NCBI GenBank assembly: GCA_964528095.1
Contig: CAZGSG010000005.1
Coordinates: 1-52,455, forward strand
Direction: 5' to 3'
From: CAZGSG01 sp964528095
Lineage (GTDB): Bacteria > Bacteroidota > Bacteroidia > Chitinophagales > Chitinophagaceae
DNA: 52,455 bases
Below, piece by piece: positions 8,731 to 17,397 of the stretch; the first letter of the stretch is position 1, and the number at the start of each line of letters is the position of its first letter. A program made the position numbers and the translations under genes. The notes below the pieces were generated by a model that saw only the letters and a list, made by a program, of their open reading frames with translations, had not been told where the DNA came from and did not search any database.

Positions 8731-9876
8731 ATGAAATCATATATTATAATAACCCTTACATCAATTATTTTATTTTCAGCCTGCAAGGATAAACCCAAGG
8801 ACGACACAATACCAGCGACTGAAGCCAAAAATGCCGTGAATAATAATGAGACCGTGCTACTATCAGCAGAGCAGGTGAAAAATGCAGGGATAGTGATCGG
8901 CACTGCTGAAAAAAAAGCAATGCATACAACAATAAAAGTAAATGGGGTAGTGGATGTGCCGCCGCAAAACATGGTCTCTGTAAGTATCCCACTGGGTGGA
9001 TACCTGAAAAAGACGAGCCTGATACCGGGGGCGAAAATAAACAAGGGCAGCCTGCTGGCGACGCTTGAGGATCCGCAATATATTCAGTTGCAGCAAGACT
9101 ACCTGACGGCTAAAAGCCGGCTCGAATACGTGCAGGCAGATTTTAACAGGCAGAAGGAGCTGAATGAAACAAAAACGAGTAGTGACAAGGTATATCAGCA
9201 AGCGAAGACTGATTTCGAAAGCCAGAAAATATTAGTACGATCACTTGCTGAGAAATTAAAACTGCTCGGTATTGCCCCTGATAAACTGAATGAAGACAAT
9301 ATTTCCAGTAGTATCAATATTTATTCTACGATCAATGGATATGTAACCCGGGTGAATGTAAACACGGGTAAATATGTTACGCCTTCAGACGTATTGTTTG
9401 AATTAATTAACCCGGAGGATTTGCATGTAAGGTTAACTGTCTTTGAAAACGATGCGGCCAATCTGGCTATCGGTCAAAAAATAACCTGCACTACTAACAA
9501 ACGCGGCGATGATAAATATACCGCCACTATTCACCTGATCACTCCTAATATAGCGGAAGACCGGGCTACCCAGGTACATTGTCACCTGGATGGATATACA
9601 AGCAAACTCTTCCCTGGTACGTTTGTGAACGCATCTATTGAATTGAACAATGCGAATGTGATGGCCGTGCCCGAAGATGCTGTAGTAAAATGGGAGAATA
9701 AATATTATGTGTTTGGCCAGGAAGCTGATAATAAATTCAAATTGTTGCCGGTAGAAACAGGCGTGTCTGATAAAGGGTTTATTGAGATAAAATCAATACT
9801 TCCTCTAAGTAATATCGTTATAAAAAACGCGTATACAATTTTGATGAAAATGAAAAACAGTGAAGAGGAAGGTTGA
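8731..9876 (+). CDS. Periplasmic adaptor (membrane fusion) lipoprotein of the RND pump
   Basis: The product (381 aa) begins with a lipoprotein signal peptide ending LFSAC, so it should be lipid-anchored facing the periplasm. The order is typical of CusB/CzcB adaptors: a barrel-sandwich strand (VSIPLGGYLKKT...GSLLATLEDPQY), an alpha-helical hairpin (about 130-180), the returning lipoyl half (IYSTINGYVTRVNVNTGKYV), a beta-barrel domain and a membrane-proximal domain. It bridges the pump and its fused channel. It starts 15 nt after the pump stop, clearly one operon. No His- or Met-rich metal-binding extension is visible, so the sequence does not reveal the metal. Confidence 0.88.
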   Translation: MKSYIIITLTSIILFSACKDKPKDDTIPATEAKNAVNNNETVLLSAEQVKNAGIVIGTAEKKAMHTTIKVNGVVDVPPQNMVSVSIPLGGYLKKTSLIPGAKINKGSLLATLEDPQYIQLQQDYLTAKSRLEYVQADFNRQKELNETKTSSDKVYQQAKTDFESQKILVRSLAEKLKLLGIAPDKLNEDNISSSINIYSTINGYVTRVNVNTGKYVTPSDVLFELINPEDLHVRLTVFENDAANLAIGQKITCTTNKRGDDKYTATIHLITPNIAEDRATQVHCHLDGYTSKLFPGTFVNASIELNNANVMAVPEDAVVKWENKYYVFGQEADNKFKLLPVETGVSDKGFIEIKSILPLSNIVIKNAYTILMKMKNSEEEG

Positions 9877-9937
9877 TTGCTGGTGGTTTTATTATTGCCG
9901 AGAGTTGAAGACTGTAGCAAGCCGTCAGCGTAGAAGA

Positions 9938-10042
9938 TAATTCAAAATTCAAAAGTAAAAATTCAAAAAGGCATTCCAATAATTGATGATCACTTCATCG
10001 TTGAAAGTTCTTCTTGAATTTTTACTTTTGAATTTTGAATTA
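9938..10042. repeat. 29-bp perfect inverted repeat between convergent genes
   Basis: Arms 9938-9966 and 10014-10042 are perfect reverse complements built from A/T-rich repeats of the type AATTCAAAA, separated by 47 bp that extend the pairing imperfectly. It lies between the adaptor stop (9876) and the end of the minus-strand gene (10047). The position fits a bidirectional terminator or a mobile intergenic palindrome. Confidence 0.6.
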
Positions 10043-10046
10043 AACG

Positions 10047-11015
10047 CTAGGGAAGTTCAAGCTTTATTCCCACAGGAGTCCAATTACCACGGTTAGGTGT
10101 AGCTGACAATGGTTTTGCGCCGCCCGGGTTGAACCATACCATTGCCGATCCTGTTGCTTCGCGGGGTGTTAATCCAAATAAGGGTATCGCATCATAGCCC
10201 CTGGATTCCATTTTGAGTTCCTTCCCGTTTTTCAGTTTTGCCTTTGTGCTTTATTTTCCCACCGGAAGCTTGTNNNNNNNNNNATTCATGTTGCCTGTTT
10301 TTTTGCGAATAATAAATGTTCGCGGAGCTGCGGGATATTGGATTTCGTCAACTGCTGTTAGCGTGATCTCGATCTCGGAATTTTCAATAAGACTGCCTTT
10401 ACTCGCCCATTTATCATCTTCGCTGGCCGCCATATCATAGCTGATACGGATAGAGCCACCGTAATAATTATTCGGGTTGAAGGGTTTTTCGCTCATGCCG
10501 TCCGGATCAGCTATGCCATAAGGAAGCAATACAAAATTCTCAACATCTCCTTCTGCCGAAGCAAAACTGCCTGCCTTACCATCTGCGGCATGCAGCGCCA
10601 CTGCTGCACGGCCTTCTCCATAATCCATTGTAAAGCCGGTTGCATAAAAATGAGCTGCACCATAAGGCACCGCCAGCTCATAATAACCGGAGGCATCGGT
10701 TTCAACCGATGCTCCTGAATAGTGCCCCCCGATAGCAGAAGCGCGAACGCCGATATAGGCCCCCTTTATGGGTTGCCCTGCCAGTGTTTTTACATACCCT
10801 CTTACTTTGCCCGGTTTCTTTTTAAGTACCACGAATGAAGGAAAAGCCGGCATGGACTTCCCCATTACATTGACATATCCCTCCGTGGCTGAGACAGTAA
10901 AAACTTTTGTACTGTCTCCTGCAGGCATTGCCATAACAGGGGGCTCATTAGTTTTCATAAATGCCGAAAACGATAAAATAAGGGCTATGCCCGCGATTGC
11001 TAAAAATAATTTCAT
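10047..11015 (-). pseudogene. Secreted CarboxypepD_reg-like protein, frame broken at an assembly gap
   Basis: From an ATG at 11015 the frame reads a short hydrophobic leader (signal peptide or anchor), then about residues 70-150 with the carboxypeptidase-regulatory-like beta-sandwich pattern (GKVRGYVKTLAGQPIKGAY, SVETDASGYYELAVPYG), then a beta-rich region to the 10-N gap. Beyond the gap the original frame stops after KLPVGK, but coding-like sequence resumes (LKNGKELKMESRGYDAIP ... RGNWTPVGIKLELP) and ends at TAG 10047-10049. An A-run around 10220-10230 could hide a one-base error. The gap length is arbitrary, so this may be an intact gene in the organism. The function of such secreted beta-sandwich proteins is unknown. 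Confidence 0.6.
10274..10283. other. Assembly gap (10 N)
   Basis: Ten undetermined bases inside the preceding gene. The count is probably a placeholder, so reading frame across it cannot be trusted. Confidence 0.95.
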
Positions 11016-11514
11016 ATATAAAATTGAAGAATGAATAAAAGAATTAGTTTAAACCGTAATCCGGTTTGCTAAGTGAAGTCGAACACGATTCGTGCTATTG
11101 TTTATTTGCGATGATATTCGGGCAATAGGGTAGAGCGCAAAGGTAGATTGCAGGCCGATGGTGCAATGATGTCTTTTACTGAACTGTCTTTTTTTTGTGA
11201 TGAACAGTTGTAGAACTAACGCTTAAAACATGCGGCGAAAATAGTTAGTCTTTATTCGGGCGATAAAGATGGGAAGGTTCTAGAACGGGGATGACCAGGC
11301 CCGTAATAATGAATAAAATACAATGGCAGGTGAAGCGAAAGCGCATCCGTACTTCTTTTATAGAAATTATACGCTGCGGGATCGGTATAGCAAGACGATT
11401 TAGCCGGTATTTTATGTACTGCGCTTTTCTATCGCGCTAATAAAAGGTCAGTAATAGATCGTGTTCGGAGTTTATACTAAAAGGCATTGTGTCGCATGTC
11501 ATCTATACTGTAGG

Positions 11515-11574
11515 ATGAAGTGGATAAAATACGTACAGGATTTACCAGATTATTACTATCTTAATATTTCATAG
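11515..11574 (+). CDS. Possible 19-residue small protein
   Basis: ATG at 11515 encodes 19 residues (MKWIKYVQDLPDYYYLNIS) ending with TAG at 11572-11574. The start is preceded by TGTAGG, and a rho-independent terminator begins 40 nt after the stop. The peptide is aromatic-rich. It may be a real microprotein, part of a small RNA, or chance; length alone gives no support. Confidence 0.2.
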   Translation: MKWIKYVQDLPDYYYLNIS

Positions 11575-11613
11575 GATAAGGTTTAATGGTTAATGCTTAT
11601 GATTAGAAGCGCT

Positions 11614-11646
11614 CCCCTTGAAATTTTTTTTAAGGGGATTTTTTTT
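11614..11646 (+). terminator. Rho-independent terminator
   Basis: CCCCTT (11614-11619) pairs with AAGGGG (11632-11637); the T-rich loop can extend the stem with the flanking A/T, and the 3' side is followed by ATTTTTTTT. The T-run is only on the plus-strand side, which sets the direction. No annotated plus-strand gene lies upstream within 1.7 kb. Confidence 0.7.
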
Positions 11647-11851
11647 GGATACGATACCTCAGCCGACCCGGTTCGTATTGTATAATCAACCGGCTGGGGA
11701 TATTTAATCGATACTGTGTATCATTCTCCACATAATATGGATGGTTTTGAATTATATGGTTGATTTGTTCAGGTATTTTAACAGGAAGCATCAAAAAAAT
11801 TGAACTTGCCCGGCAAACTCATTTTGGTGCGATTTTTCTCTGAATTGCAGC

Positions 11852-12304
11852 ATGGACCTATCCTCTGATGCTAAAAAAGCAATCCTTTCGGAAGAAAAAT
11901 TTATCCAACAACTGCAAGAAAATAATAAACAAGCCCTTTTCTCCTTATACAATGACTATGCTGCCGTCTTATTCGGATCAATAAATAGAATGATTCCCTC
12001 ATCCAGCCATGCGGAAACGGTGCTACAGCAGACTTTCTGCAAAATTATAACGCATATATCAGCCTACAGCCCCAGTCAGTCGCGGCTGCTGACCTGGATG
12101 ATCAAAATGGCCTGGCAACAGGCTGCTGACTATTTACAGGAACATCCATTGCTAATGGCGGAAAGTCTTTGCAAAACCACAACTGCAATAACCCAACAAT
12201 CCACAGATCCCCAAAAAGAAAAGCTGATGATAGCATTGTCCCTAAAGGGATTTAGCGGTAGCCAGATTGATGAATTACTCTCTCCAGGAGTTCGGTTGGG
12301 TTAA
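11852..12304 (+). CDS. Truncated ECF-sigma-like protein (region 2, broken region 4)
   Basis: The product (150 aa) aligns by eye with ECF sigma factors: FIQQLQENNKQALFSLYNDY and AETVLQQTFCKIITHI correspond to region 2 ('LYDRYA...AEDVLQEVFLKIW'), followed by RLLTWMIKMAWQQAADYL. Region 4 starts (MIALSLKGFSGSQIDELLS) but the frame ends in PGVRLG exactly where the helix-turn-helix recognition helix should follow. In the next frame, sequence continues briefly with a 'VKT' echo of the lost helix, ending at about 12345. So the gene is likely frameshifted or decayed; alternatively it acts as a DNA-binding-deficient sigma analogue. A MerR regulator follows 146 nt downstream. Confidence 0.6.
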   Translation: MDLSSDAKKAILSEEKFIQQLQENNKQALFSLYNDYAAVLFGSINRMIPSSSHAETVLQQTFCKIITHISAYSPSQSRLLTWMIKMAWQQAADYLQEHPLLMAESLCKTTTAITQQSTDPQKEKLMIALSLKGFSGSQIDELLSPGVRLG

Positions 12305-12450
12305 AACTGCCCCTCCTGAATGTAGCATGAATGTTGCCAGCTAATACTGTCGGTGAGGTTAAGAGTTCATCTGATCCTCGATATTTTACTTTTTTTTCAC
12401 AACCACTCATTACTATCGGCCGTATGTGTGATACAAATTCAGGTATCAGC

Positions 12451-13314
12451 ATGAAAACCTTTTCTATAAAAGAAATTGAAAACCTCACAGGCATCAAAGC
12501 GCATACATTGCGTGTATGGGAAAGACGTCATGACCTGCTGAAACCCGAAAGAACCCCGGGCAAGGGCCGGCTTTATTCTATAAAGGACCTCCATAAAACG
12601 TTCCATCTCTATTTACTGACAAAATACGGATACAAGGTTTCGTTACTGGCCACGTTCAGCGACGAAGAGCTTACAGCATGCGTGCAACAGTTGAAAGATG
12701 AAAATGCGCAGTATGAAAACGCGGTACACATACTTGTCCTGGCGATGCACCGCCTGGAAACGGAACAATTTTCTGTTATCCTGGACGCTTGCCTTGACAG
12801 ATGGAAAACAGCGATCTTACTGGATAAGGTCATTTTTTCCTTTCTTTTAAAAACGGGTCTTTTATGGACGGGCAGCCGGCTGATGGAAGAACATTTTGTA
12901 GTGACTGCCATCAGGAATAAAATCATCCGGGGTATAGAGGAGATCAATACCCACGAACAAAACAGCAAACGCATCCTCCTTTTTTTGCCCGCAAGCGGTC
13001 AACTTGATCTGTTGCTGCTGTACACGCAGTATATGCTCAAAGCAAAGGGCTTTCGGGTGCTCTACATGGGGAATGATGTAACGATGAGTAACCTGGAAGC
13101 CATTATCCAGTTAAGACAACCTGATTGTCTTTTCACTTACCTGCCTAAAAAGACAAATTTTAATATAGCCGAACTTTCATCTCTCATGAAACAAATGATA
13201 CCTCAGGCCAGGTTGATCATCGTTAAAAACCCTGCTTTCGCGGTACAGGAACCAGTTCATCACAATGTTCTTTTTCTTGACCACGCTGCAGCACTTTCGG
13301 CCGTTTGTGAATAA
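12451..13314 (+). CDS. MerR-family regulator with a cobalamin-binding-like C-terminus
   Basis: The ATG at 12451 gives 287 residues starting MKTFSIKEIENLTGIKAHT, a classic MerR winged-helix start with LRVWERRHDLLKPERT; the longer frame from 12331 adds unrelated residues. Residues about 80-170 form a helical bundle like B12-binding domain 1, and about 175-285 a Rossmann-like half (ILLFLPASGQLDLLLLYTQY, LYMGNDV). This layout resembles CarH/LitR-type regulators, but the B12 signature DxHxxG is absent (GQLDLL in its place), so cobalamin ligation looks lost. Homologues often accompany sigma-like genes near light-response functions; no carotenoid gene is seen here. Confidence 0.75.
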   Translation: MKTFSIKEIENLTGIKAHTLRVWERRHDLLKPERTPGKGRLYSIKDLHKTFHLYLLTKYGYKVSLLATFSDEELTACVQQLKDENAQYENAVHILVLAMHRLETEQFSVILDACLDRWKTAILLDKVIFSFLLKTGLLWTGSRLMEEHFVVTAIRNKIIRGIEEINTHEQNSKRILLFLPASGQLDLLLLYTQYMLKAKGFRVLYMGNDVTMSNLEAIIQLRQPDCLFTYLPKKTNFNIAELSSLMKQMIPQARLIIVKNPAFAVQEPVHHNVLFLDHAAALSAVCE

Positions 13315-13534
13315 CAGGTTTTTACTGTACAATCCCGGAATTTCCAACCGGCATCTATGATCAGTTGGCCCATCTTTTCAAGCGGCCAGGGCAGCCAGGT
13401 CGACAGCCCGGCGATTTTATATCGTCAATAAGCCTGTTGGTGTAATATTCTTTACCCGCCTATGGGTTCCTGTACATTCGCTGTGGCGATACAATCATAC
13501 GATAACCCCGTTACAGGAACTGAAATTATACGTT

Positions 13535-15280
13535 ATGCAAAAAAAAATAGCCTTTATTACTTTATTTGTACTGAGCATGCAGGTAGCCATCTCGCAGGAG
13601 AAATCCAGCCAAAAGGATAGTGCCTGGCTTAGTATGTATACCAAAAAACTATCTCCTCAAAAAACGGAGGATATTGTTGTCCTTGGTAAGGTTTGGGGGT
13701 TTTTAAAATATTTTCATCCGCAAGTGGCGGCAGGTAAATTTGACTGGGATAAAAAAATGATCGAGTTTCTGCCTGGTTACCTGCAAACCAGGTCAAAAAA
13801 AGAAAGAAATGATTCTTTGCTTGCCTGGATAAACAGGCTGGGAGACGTGCCCGCGGCTAAAGCAGGAAGCTATCGGTCAGTAGAAAGATATAAGATCATG
13901 CCCGATTTTTCCTGGATCTCTGCAGCCAGTTTCGGGAATGCGTTAAAGGACAAATTAAACTATATACTGGAACACCGGCAGCAGGGAGACCAGTACTATA
14001 TCAAATTCCTTCGTACCGAAGGATTGAATATACCTGATTTTCAAAATGAAAAAAATTACCCGGAAAGCCAGTATCCCCAAACCGTGTTAAGGTTACTGTC
14101 TTTATACAGATTCTGGAATATTGTGGAGTACTGGTATCCTTATAAATACAATTTACCCATGCCCTGGAATACGGTGTTACAAAAACAACTGGCCTATTTC
14201 CTGGGAGCGACTACAGCGGAGGATTATGCTTATGCCATCCGGCGCCTGATGGTCACCATTCGCGATGGCCATGGGTATTTTATCTCAGCTACGAGTCATG
14301 CCATGGATGGTAGTTATTATATGCCGGTACGGTTCAAATATGTACAGAAAAAGATCATCGTTTCCTCCATAGGCAATGATAGTATAGCGGCCGCGGCCGG
14401 GCTTGCAGTAGGAGATGTTGTTGAATCCATCGATGATGTAAAAACCGGCGATATCATCAAACAGAAATTACCGCTGACCGCGGGTTCCAATGAAGCCTAT
14501 CAATTGTATGCTCTTTCCCGGAACCTGAACAGAACTACCAGGCCAGTCACCACACTGGAGATCAGCGATGGCGTACATTTGAGAAAAGTTACAGTAACGA
14601 ATAAGCTGAATAAAGGAATGGTGGATCAGTTTGTGAGTAGTTTTAATTATCAGCGGGATTCTTCATTGAGTTTGTTGAAAAATAATATCGCTTATTTGAA
14701 TATGGGGAAATTGACGATGCTGGATGACAGCAGCAATCTTGTAAACCTGGTCCAAAAAAGTAATGCACTGATAATTGATGTAAGGCAAAATGCGATCGAG
14801 GACCCCCAGCGACAAAATGTTGTTGGGCTGGTAGAAGAGTTGATCTGCAATGGCGAACAACCTTATGTTTTCTCGACAGGTCAACCTGACTATGCCGGTG
14901 TTTTTAAACTGGCAGAAGATACCTCGCCGCCAATGAAACCACATGCTGTGAAATATAATAAACCCATAGTGATCCTCATAAATGAAGAAGCCATGAGCAT
15001 CGGGGAGTTTATGCCCATGATCTATAGCAAAGCTCCGGGAGCAGTGTTGATGGGAAGCCCTACGGCCGGTGCAGACGGCCCTGTGTCGAGACTTTTTCTG
15101 CCAGGCAATTCATTTGTCATGTTTACCGGTACCGGTATTTACTGGAAGGATGGAAAAGAAACACAACGGGTAGGCATACAGCCTGGCATAACAGTTTATC
15201 CAACCATAGAAGGGTTTAAAAAGAACAGGGATGAGGTACTGGAAAAAGCGATAGATCACCTGTCTAAAGAAATAAAATGA
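13535..15280 (+). CDS. Secreted S41-family (C-terminal processing type) peptidase
   Basis: The product (581 aa) has a signal peptide (MQKKIAFITLFVLSMQVAIS-Q), an N-terminal helical region, a PDZ-like segment (about 270-320: SIAAAAGLAVGDVVESIDDV) and an S41 catalytic domain. The probable nucleophile is Ser488 in EEAMSIGEF, matching the ExxSxxE-like site of tail-specific proteases, followed by GSPTAGADGPV. S41 peptidases cleave periplasmic or outer-membrane substrates from the C-terminus. The last 4 nt overlap the start of a LytS-type kinase, so synthesis is probably coupled, implying that the protease feeds or is controlled by that sensor. The general base Lys was not located with certainty. 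Confidence 0.8.
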   Translation: MQKKIAFITLFVLSMQVAISQEKSSQKDSAWLSMYTKKLSPQKTEDIVVLGKVWGFLKYFHPQVAAGKFDWDKKMIEFLPGYLQTRSKKERNDSLLAWINRLGDVPAAKAGSYRSVERYKIMPDFSWISAASFGNALKDKLNYILEHRQQGDQYYIKFLRTEGLNIPDFQNEKNYPESQYPQTVLRLLSLYRFWNIVEYWYPYKYNLPMPWNTVLQKQLAYFLGATTAEDYAYAIRRLMVTIRDGHGYFISATSHAMDGSYYMPVRFKYVQKKIIVSSIGNDSIAAAAGLAVGDVVESIDDVKTGDIIKQKLPLTAGSNEAYQLYALSRNLNRTTRPVTTLEISDGVHLRKVTVTNKLNKGMVDQFVSSFNYQRDSSLSLLKNNIAYLNMGKLTMLDDSSNLVNLVQKSNALIIDVRQNAIEDPQRQNVVGLVEELICNGEQPYVFSTGQPDYAGVFKLAEDTSPPMKPHAVKYNKPIVILINEEAMSIGEFMPMIYSKAPGAVLMGSPTAGADGPVSRLFLPGNSFVMFTGTGIYWKDGKETQRVGIQPGITVYPTIEGFKKNRDEVLEKAIDHLSKEIK

Positions 15281-16338
15281 AGAATTTTTTCAAAAAGATA
15301 AGCCTCCCGGTAAGACATCTCCTGTTTTGGTTAATACCTTATTTTATCCTGCTGGGCATACAACTTATGCAAACGAGTGACCCGGGATATAATGGATTCA
15401 CGCAGGTGACCGCTTCATTTGCTACGATGGCGGCAATAGCTTACAGTAATCTTTTTTTGTGTAAACGATATTTTTTTGAAAAAAAGTATACCTACTTCCT
15501 GTGTGCGATATTGTTGTATTCCGTATACATACTGGTGGTTTATTTTGCCATTTACCCGAATGAAGAGAAAACGATAGTAGGCCGGCAGGCAACCCTGTTT
15601 TCCACCCTGTTCTTTTATACTTTATACTTCCTGCTGATCTTTTTATTGTCGTTTGTATTCTGGCTGGCGACGGCGGCAAATAAAAAAAATAAAGAATTGC
15701 TTGCCGCTCAATTATTATTGCAGCAGTTTAAAACAGATAAACTGGATGCCGAGAATAAATTTCTTCAGTCGCAGATCAACCCACATTTTTTATACAATAC
15801 ATTGAACTTCTTTTATGCGGAGGCATTGGTGGTATCGCCTGAATTGGCAGATAGTATTGTACTGCTTTCAGATACTATGCGGTACTCCCTGGAGCTAAAA
15901 GAAAATGCCAAAGGCATGACTTTATTGGAGAATGAGGTGAATCACATCAACAACCTGATAAGGATCAACCAATACAGGTTCAACAACCAGTTACAGATAA
16001 AATTCCTGATCTCCGGTGAACTGCAGGCGGTTTGTGTTGCGCCGCTGGTATTGATCACGTTTGTTGAAAATGCATTTAAGCATGCTGAACTACTGACAGC
16101 TAAAGATCCGCTGGTATTATCACTGCGGGTGGTTAAAGAAGAGCAGGTAATAAAATTTTCTACTGAAAATAAAATCAAAAAAGGGTCAAAGGAGATAAGC
16201 ACAGGTATAGGCATTGAAAATGCTAAAAGGAGATTGCAGTATTTGTATGACAATCAATACAGCCTGGAGATAAAACAGGATGAAGAGTATTATAGTGTTT
16301 CGCTAACTTTACCCTTATTTAAAGATTTCGCCCTTTGA
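15277..16338 (+). CDS. LytS-type sensor histidine kinase
   Basis: The product (353 aa) has about four transmembrane helices (residues 12-130), a coiled linker, and a His_kinase (PF06580) core: FLQSQINPHFLYNTLNFFY carries the phospho-accepting His170, and FVENAFKHA is the N-box of the ATPase domain, with a G-box-like GIGIENAKRRLQYLY. There is no large extracellular domain, so it probably senses membrane state or signals within the membrane helices. The ATG overlaps the S41 peptidase stop (ATGA) and its own stop overlaps the LytTR regulator start, giving a tightly coupled three-gene operon. Confidence 0.88.
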   Translation: MKNFFKKISLPVRHLLFWLIPYFILLGIQLMQTSDPGYNGFTQVTASFATMAAIAYSNLFLCKRYFFEKKYTYFLCAILLYSVYILVVYFAIYPNEEKTIVGRQATLFSTLFFYTLYFLLIFLLSFVFWLATAANKKNKELLAAQLLLQQFKTDKLDAENKFLQSQINPHFLYNTLNFFYAEALVVSPELADSIVLLSDTMRYSLELKENAKGMTLLENEVNHINNLIRINQYRFNNQLQIKFLISGELQAVCVAPLVLITFVENAFKHAELLTAKDPLVLSLRVVKEEQVIKFSTENKIKKGSKEISTGIGIENAKRRLQYLYDNQYSLEIKQDEEYYSVSLTLPLFKDFAL

Positions 16339-17087
16339 GTGTACCTGTAAAGATAAAATGCCTGGTCATTGATGATGAAACTGCAGCTATTACCGTGTTA
16401 CGTCATTTCATTAGCCGCATCCCTTATCTCGAATACCTCGGTGGCTATATTTCACCAATAGAAGGATTGCAGGCTGTTCAGGAGCAGGATGTGGACCTGT
16501 TATTTGTAGATGTGCAAATGCCGGATATCAATGGGCTGGACCTGGTAAAAAATATCAGCAGTCGTTGTAAAGTAATTCTTACCACAGCGTACAGCCAGTA
16601 TGCATTAGATGGGTTTGACCTGGATGTCACGGATTATTTATTGAAACCAATTCCCTTCGCCCGGTTTTTAAAAGCAGTGGAGAAAGCCAAAAGTCAATTG
16701 ATCATACAGGAGCCTGTGGTTAGCCAGGGAGCGAAAGCGACGGATGAATTTATAGTAGTGAAGGGAGATGCGAAAGGGAAATTTTTCAAAATAGAATATC
16801 GCGATATTGATTATATCGAGGGCAGAAAAAATTATGCTGCCATCATTTGCGGGAATCAAAAGATCATTTCTTTATTGAACATAAAGGACCTGGAGGAAAA
16901 ATTACCCCCGCAGCAGTTCGTGCGTGTTCATAAGTCTTTTATTGTATCAATAGCAAAGATTAGTGCGATACAGGGTAATTCCATTGTTCTCAAAAATTCG
17001 ACTCATGCCAGCCTTCTAATCGGCGATACTTATAAAACCGCTTTCTTTGATATAATAAAGAACGGGATGATAAAACCGGGTTTGTAG
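16335..17087 (+). CDS. LytTR-family response regulator
   Basis: The product (250 aa) has an N-terminal receiver domain (VIDDE acidic pocket, phospho-acceptor Asp59 in LFVDVQMPD, LKPIPF lysine) and a C-terminal LytTR DNA-binding domain (about 140-245: KIEYRDIDYIEGRKNY, FVRVHKSFIV). The start is a TTG at 16335 inside the sequence TTGA shared with the kinase stop; no ATG or GTG is in frame nearby. Such regulators bind direct repeats upstream of target promoters. Its cognate kinase is the gene just upstream. The nearest downstream target candidate is the TonB receptor gene at 17398. Confidence 0.88.
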   Translation: MSVPVKIKCLVIDDETAAITVLRHFISRIPYLEYLGGYISPIEGLQAVQEQDVDLLFVDVQMPDINGLDLVKNISSRCKVILTTAYSQYALDGFDLDVTDYLLKPIPFARFLKAVEKAKSQLIIQEPVVSQGAKATDEFIVVKGDAKGKFFKIEYRDIDYIEGRKNYAAIICGNQKIISLLNIKDLEEKLPPQQFVRVHKSFIVSIAKISAIQGNSIVLKNSTHASLLIGDTYKTAFFDIIKNGMIKPGL

Positions 17088-17397
17088 AAGAGTAGGAGCG
17101 GGCACTCGGAATGTAATGCATATCACGCAAGACCCATGCGGTTGATTTGCCGGTGGCCGTTCGTCTATAATATATTTTAAAAAGATATCACATGCCCCGC
17201 CCGGGCAAGAGGCCGTGCTGTATGGCCGGTTGCTACAAACAGAAGCCCTCCCTTTATTCTCCTAAAAACCGGTAAACCGGCCAACCATTTCAATCAGTAT
17301 ATTTTGGATTAATTCTTTATTTTACGGGCAGAACAGCGTTGTTAGGTATTCTTGCTGAATATATACAAATAAGGCAACGCCATATAAAAGGAAGGTT
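17088..17397 (+). promoter_or_regulatory. 310-bp region upstream of the TonB receptor
   Basis: No gene is seen. A candidate promoter has TTTG near 17145 followed about 21 bp later by TATATTTT (one mismatch from TAnnTTTG) near 17170. ACCGGTAAACCGG-type short symmetric sequence lies near 17270. A ribosome-binding-like AGGAAGG precedes the ATG at 17398. A binding site for the upstream LytTR regulator could lie here but no direct repeat was identified. Confidence 0.3.

Larger units (their letters stand above)
11016..11851. other. 836-bp intergenic region with a possible small transcript
   Basis: No ORF above 60 codons is credible here. A short hairpin AAACCG/CGGTTT (11051-11056, 11062-11067) lies just upstream of the minus-strand gene. 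A plus-strand intrinsic terminator at 11614-11646 has no annotated gene before it, so some plus-strand transcript probably ends there. No known riboswitch or RNA family was recognised. Confidence 0.5.

Noticed and set aside
12331..12450. Longer N-terminus for the MerR regulator
   Set aside because: The extra 40 residues precede a perfect MerR start at 12451 and have no family counterpart.
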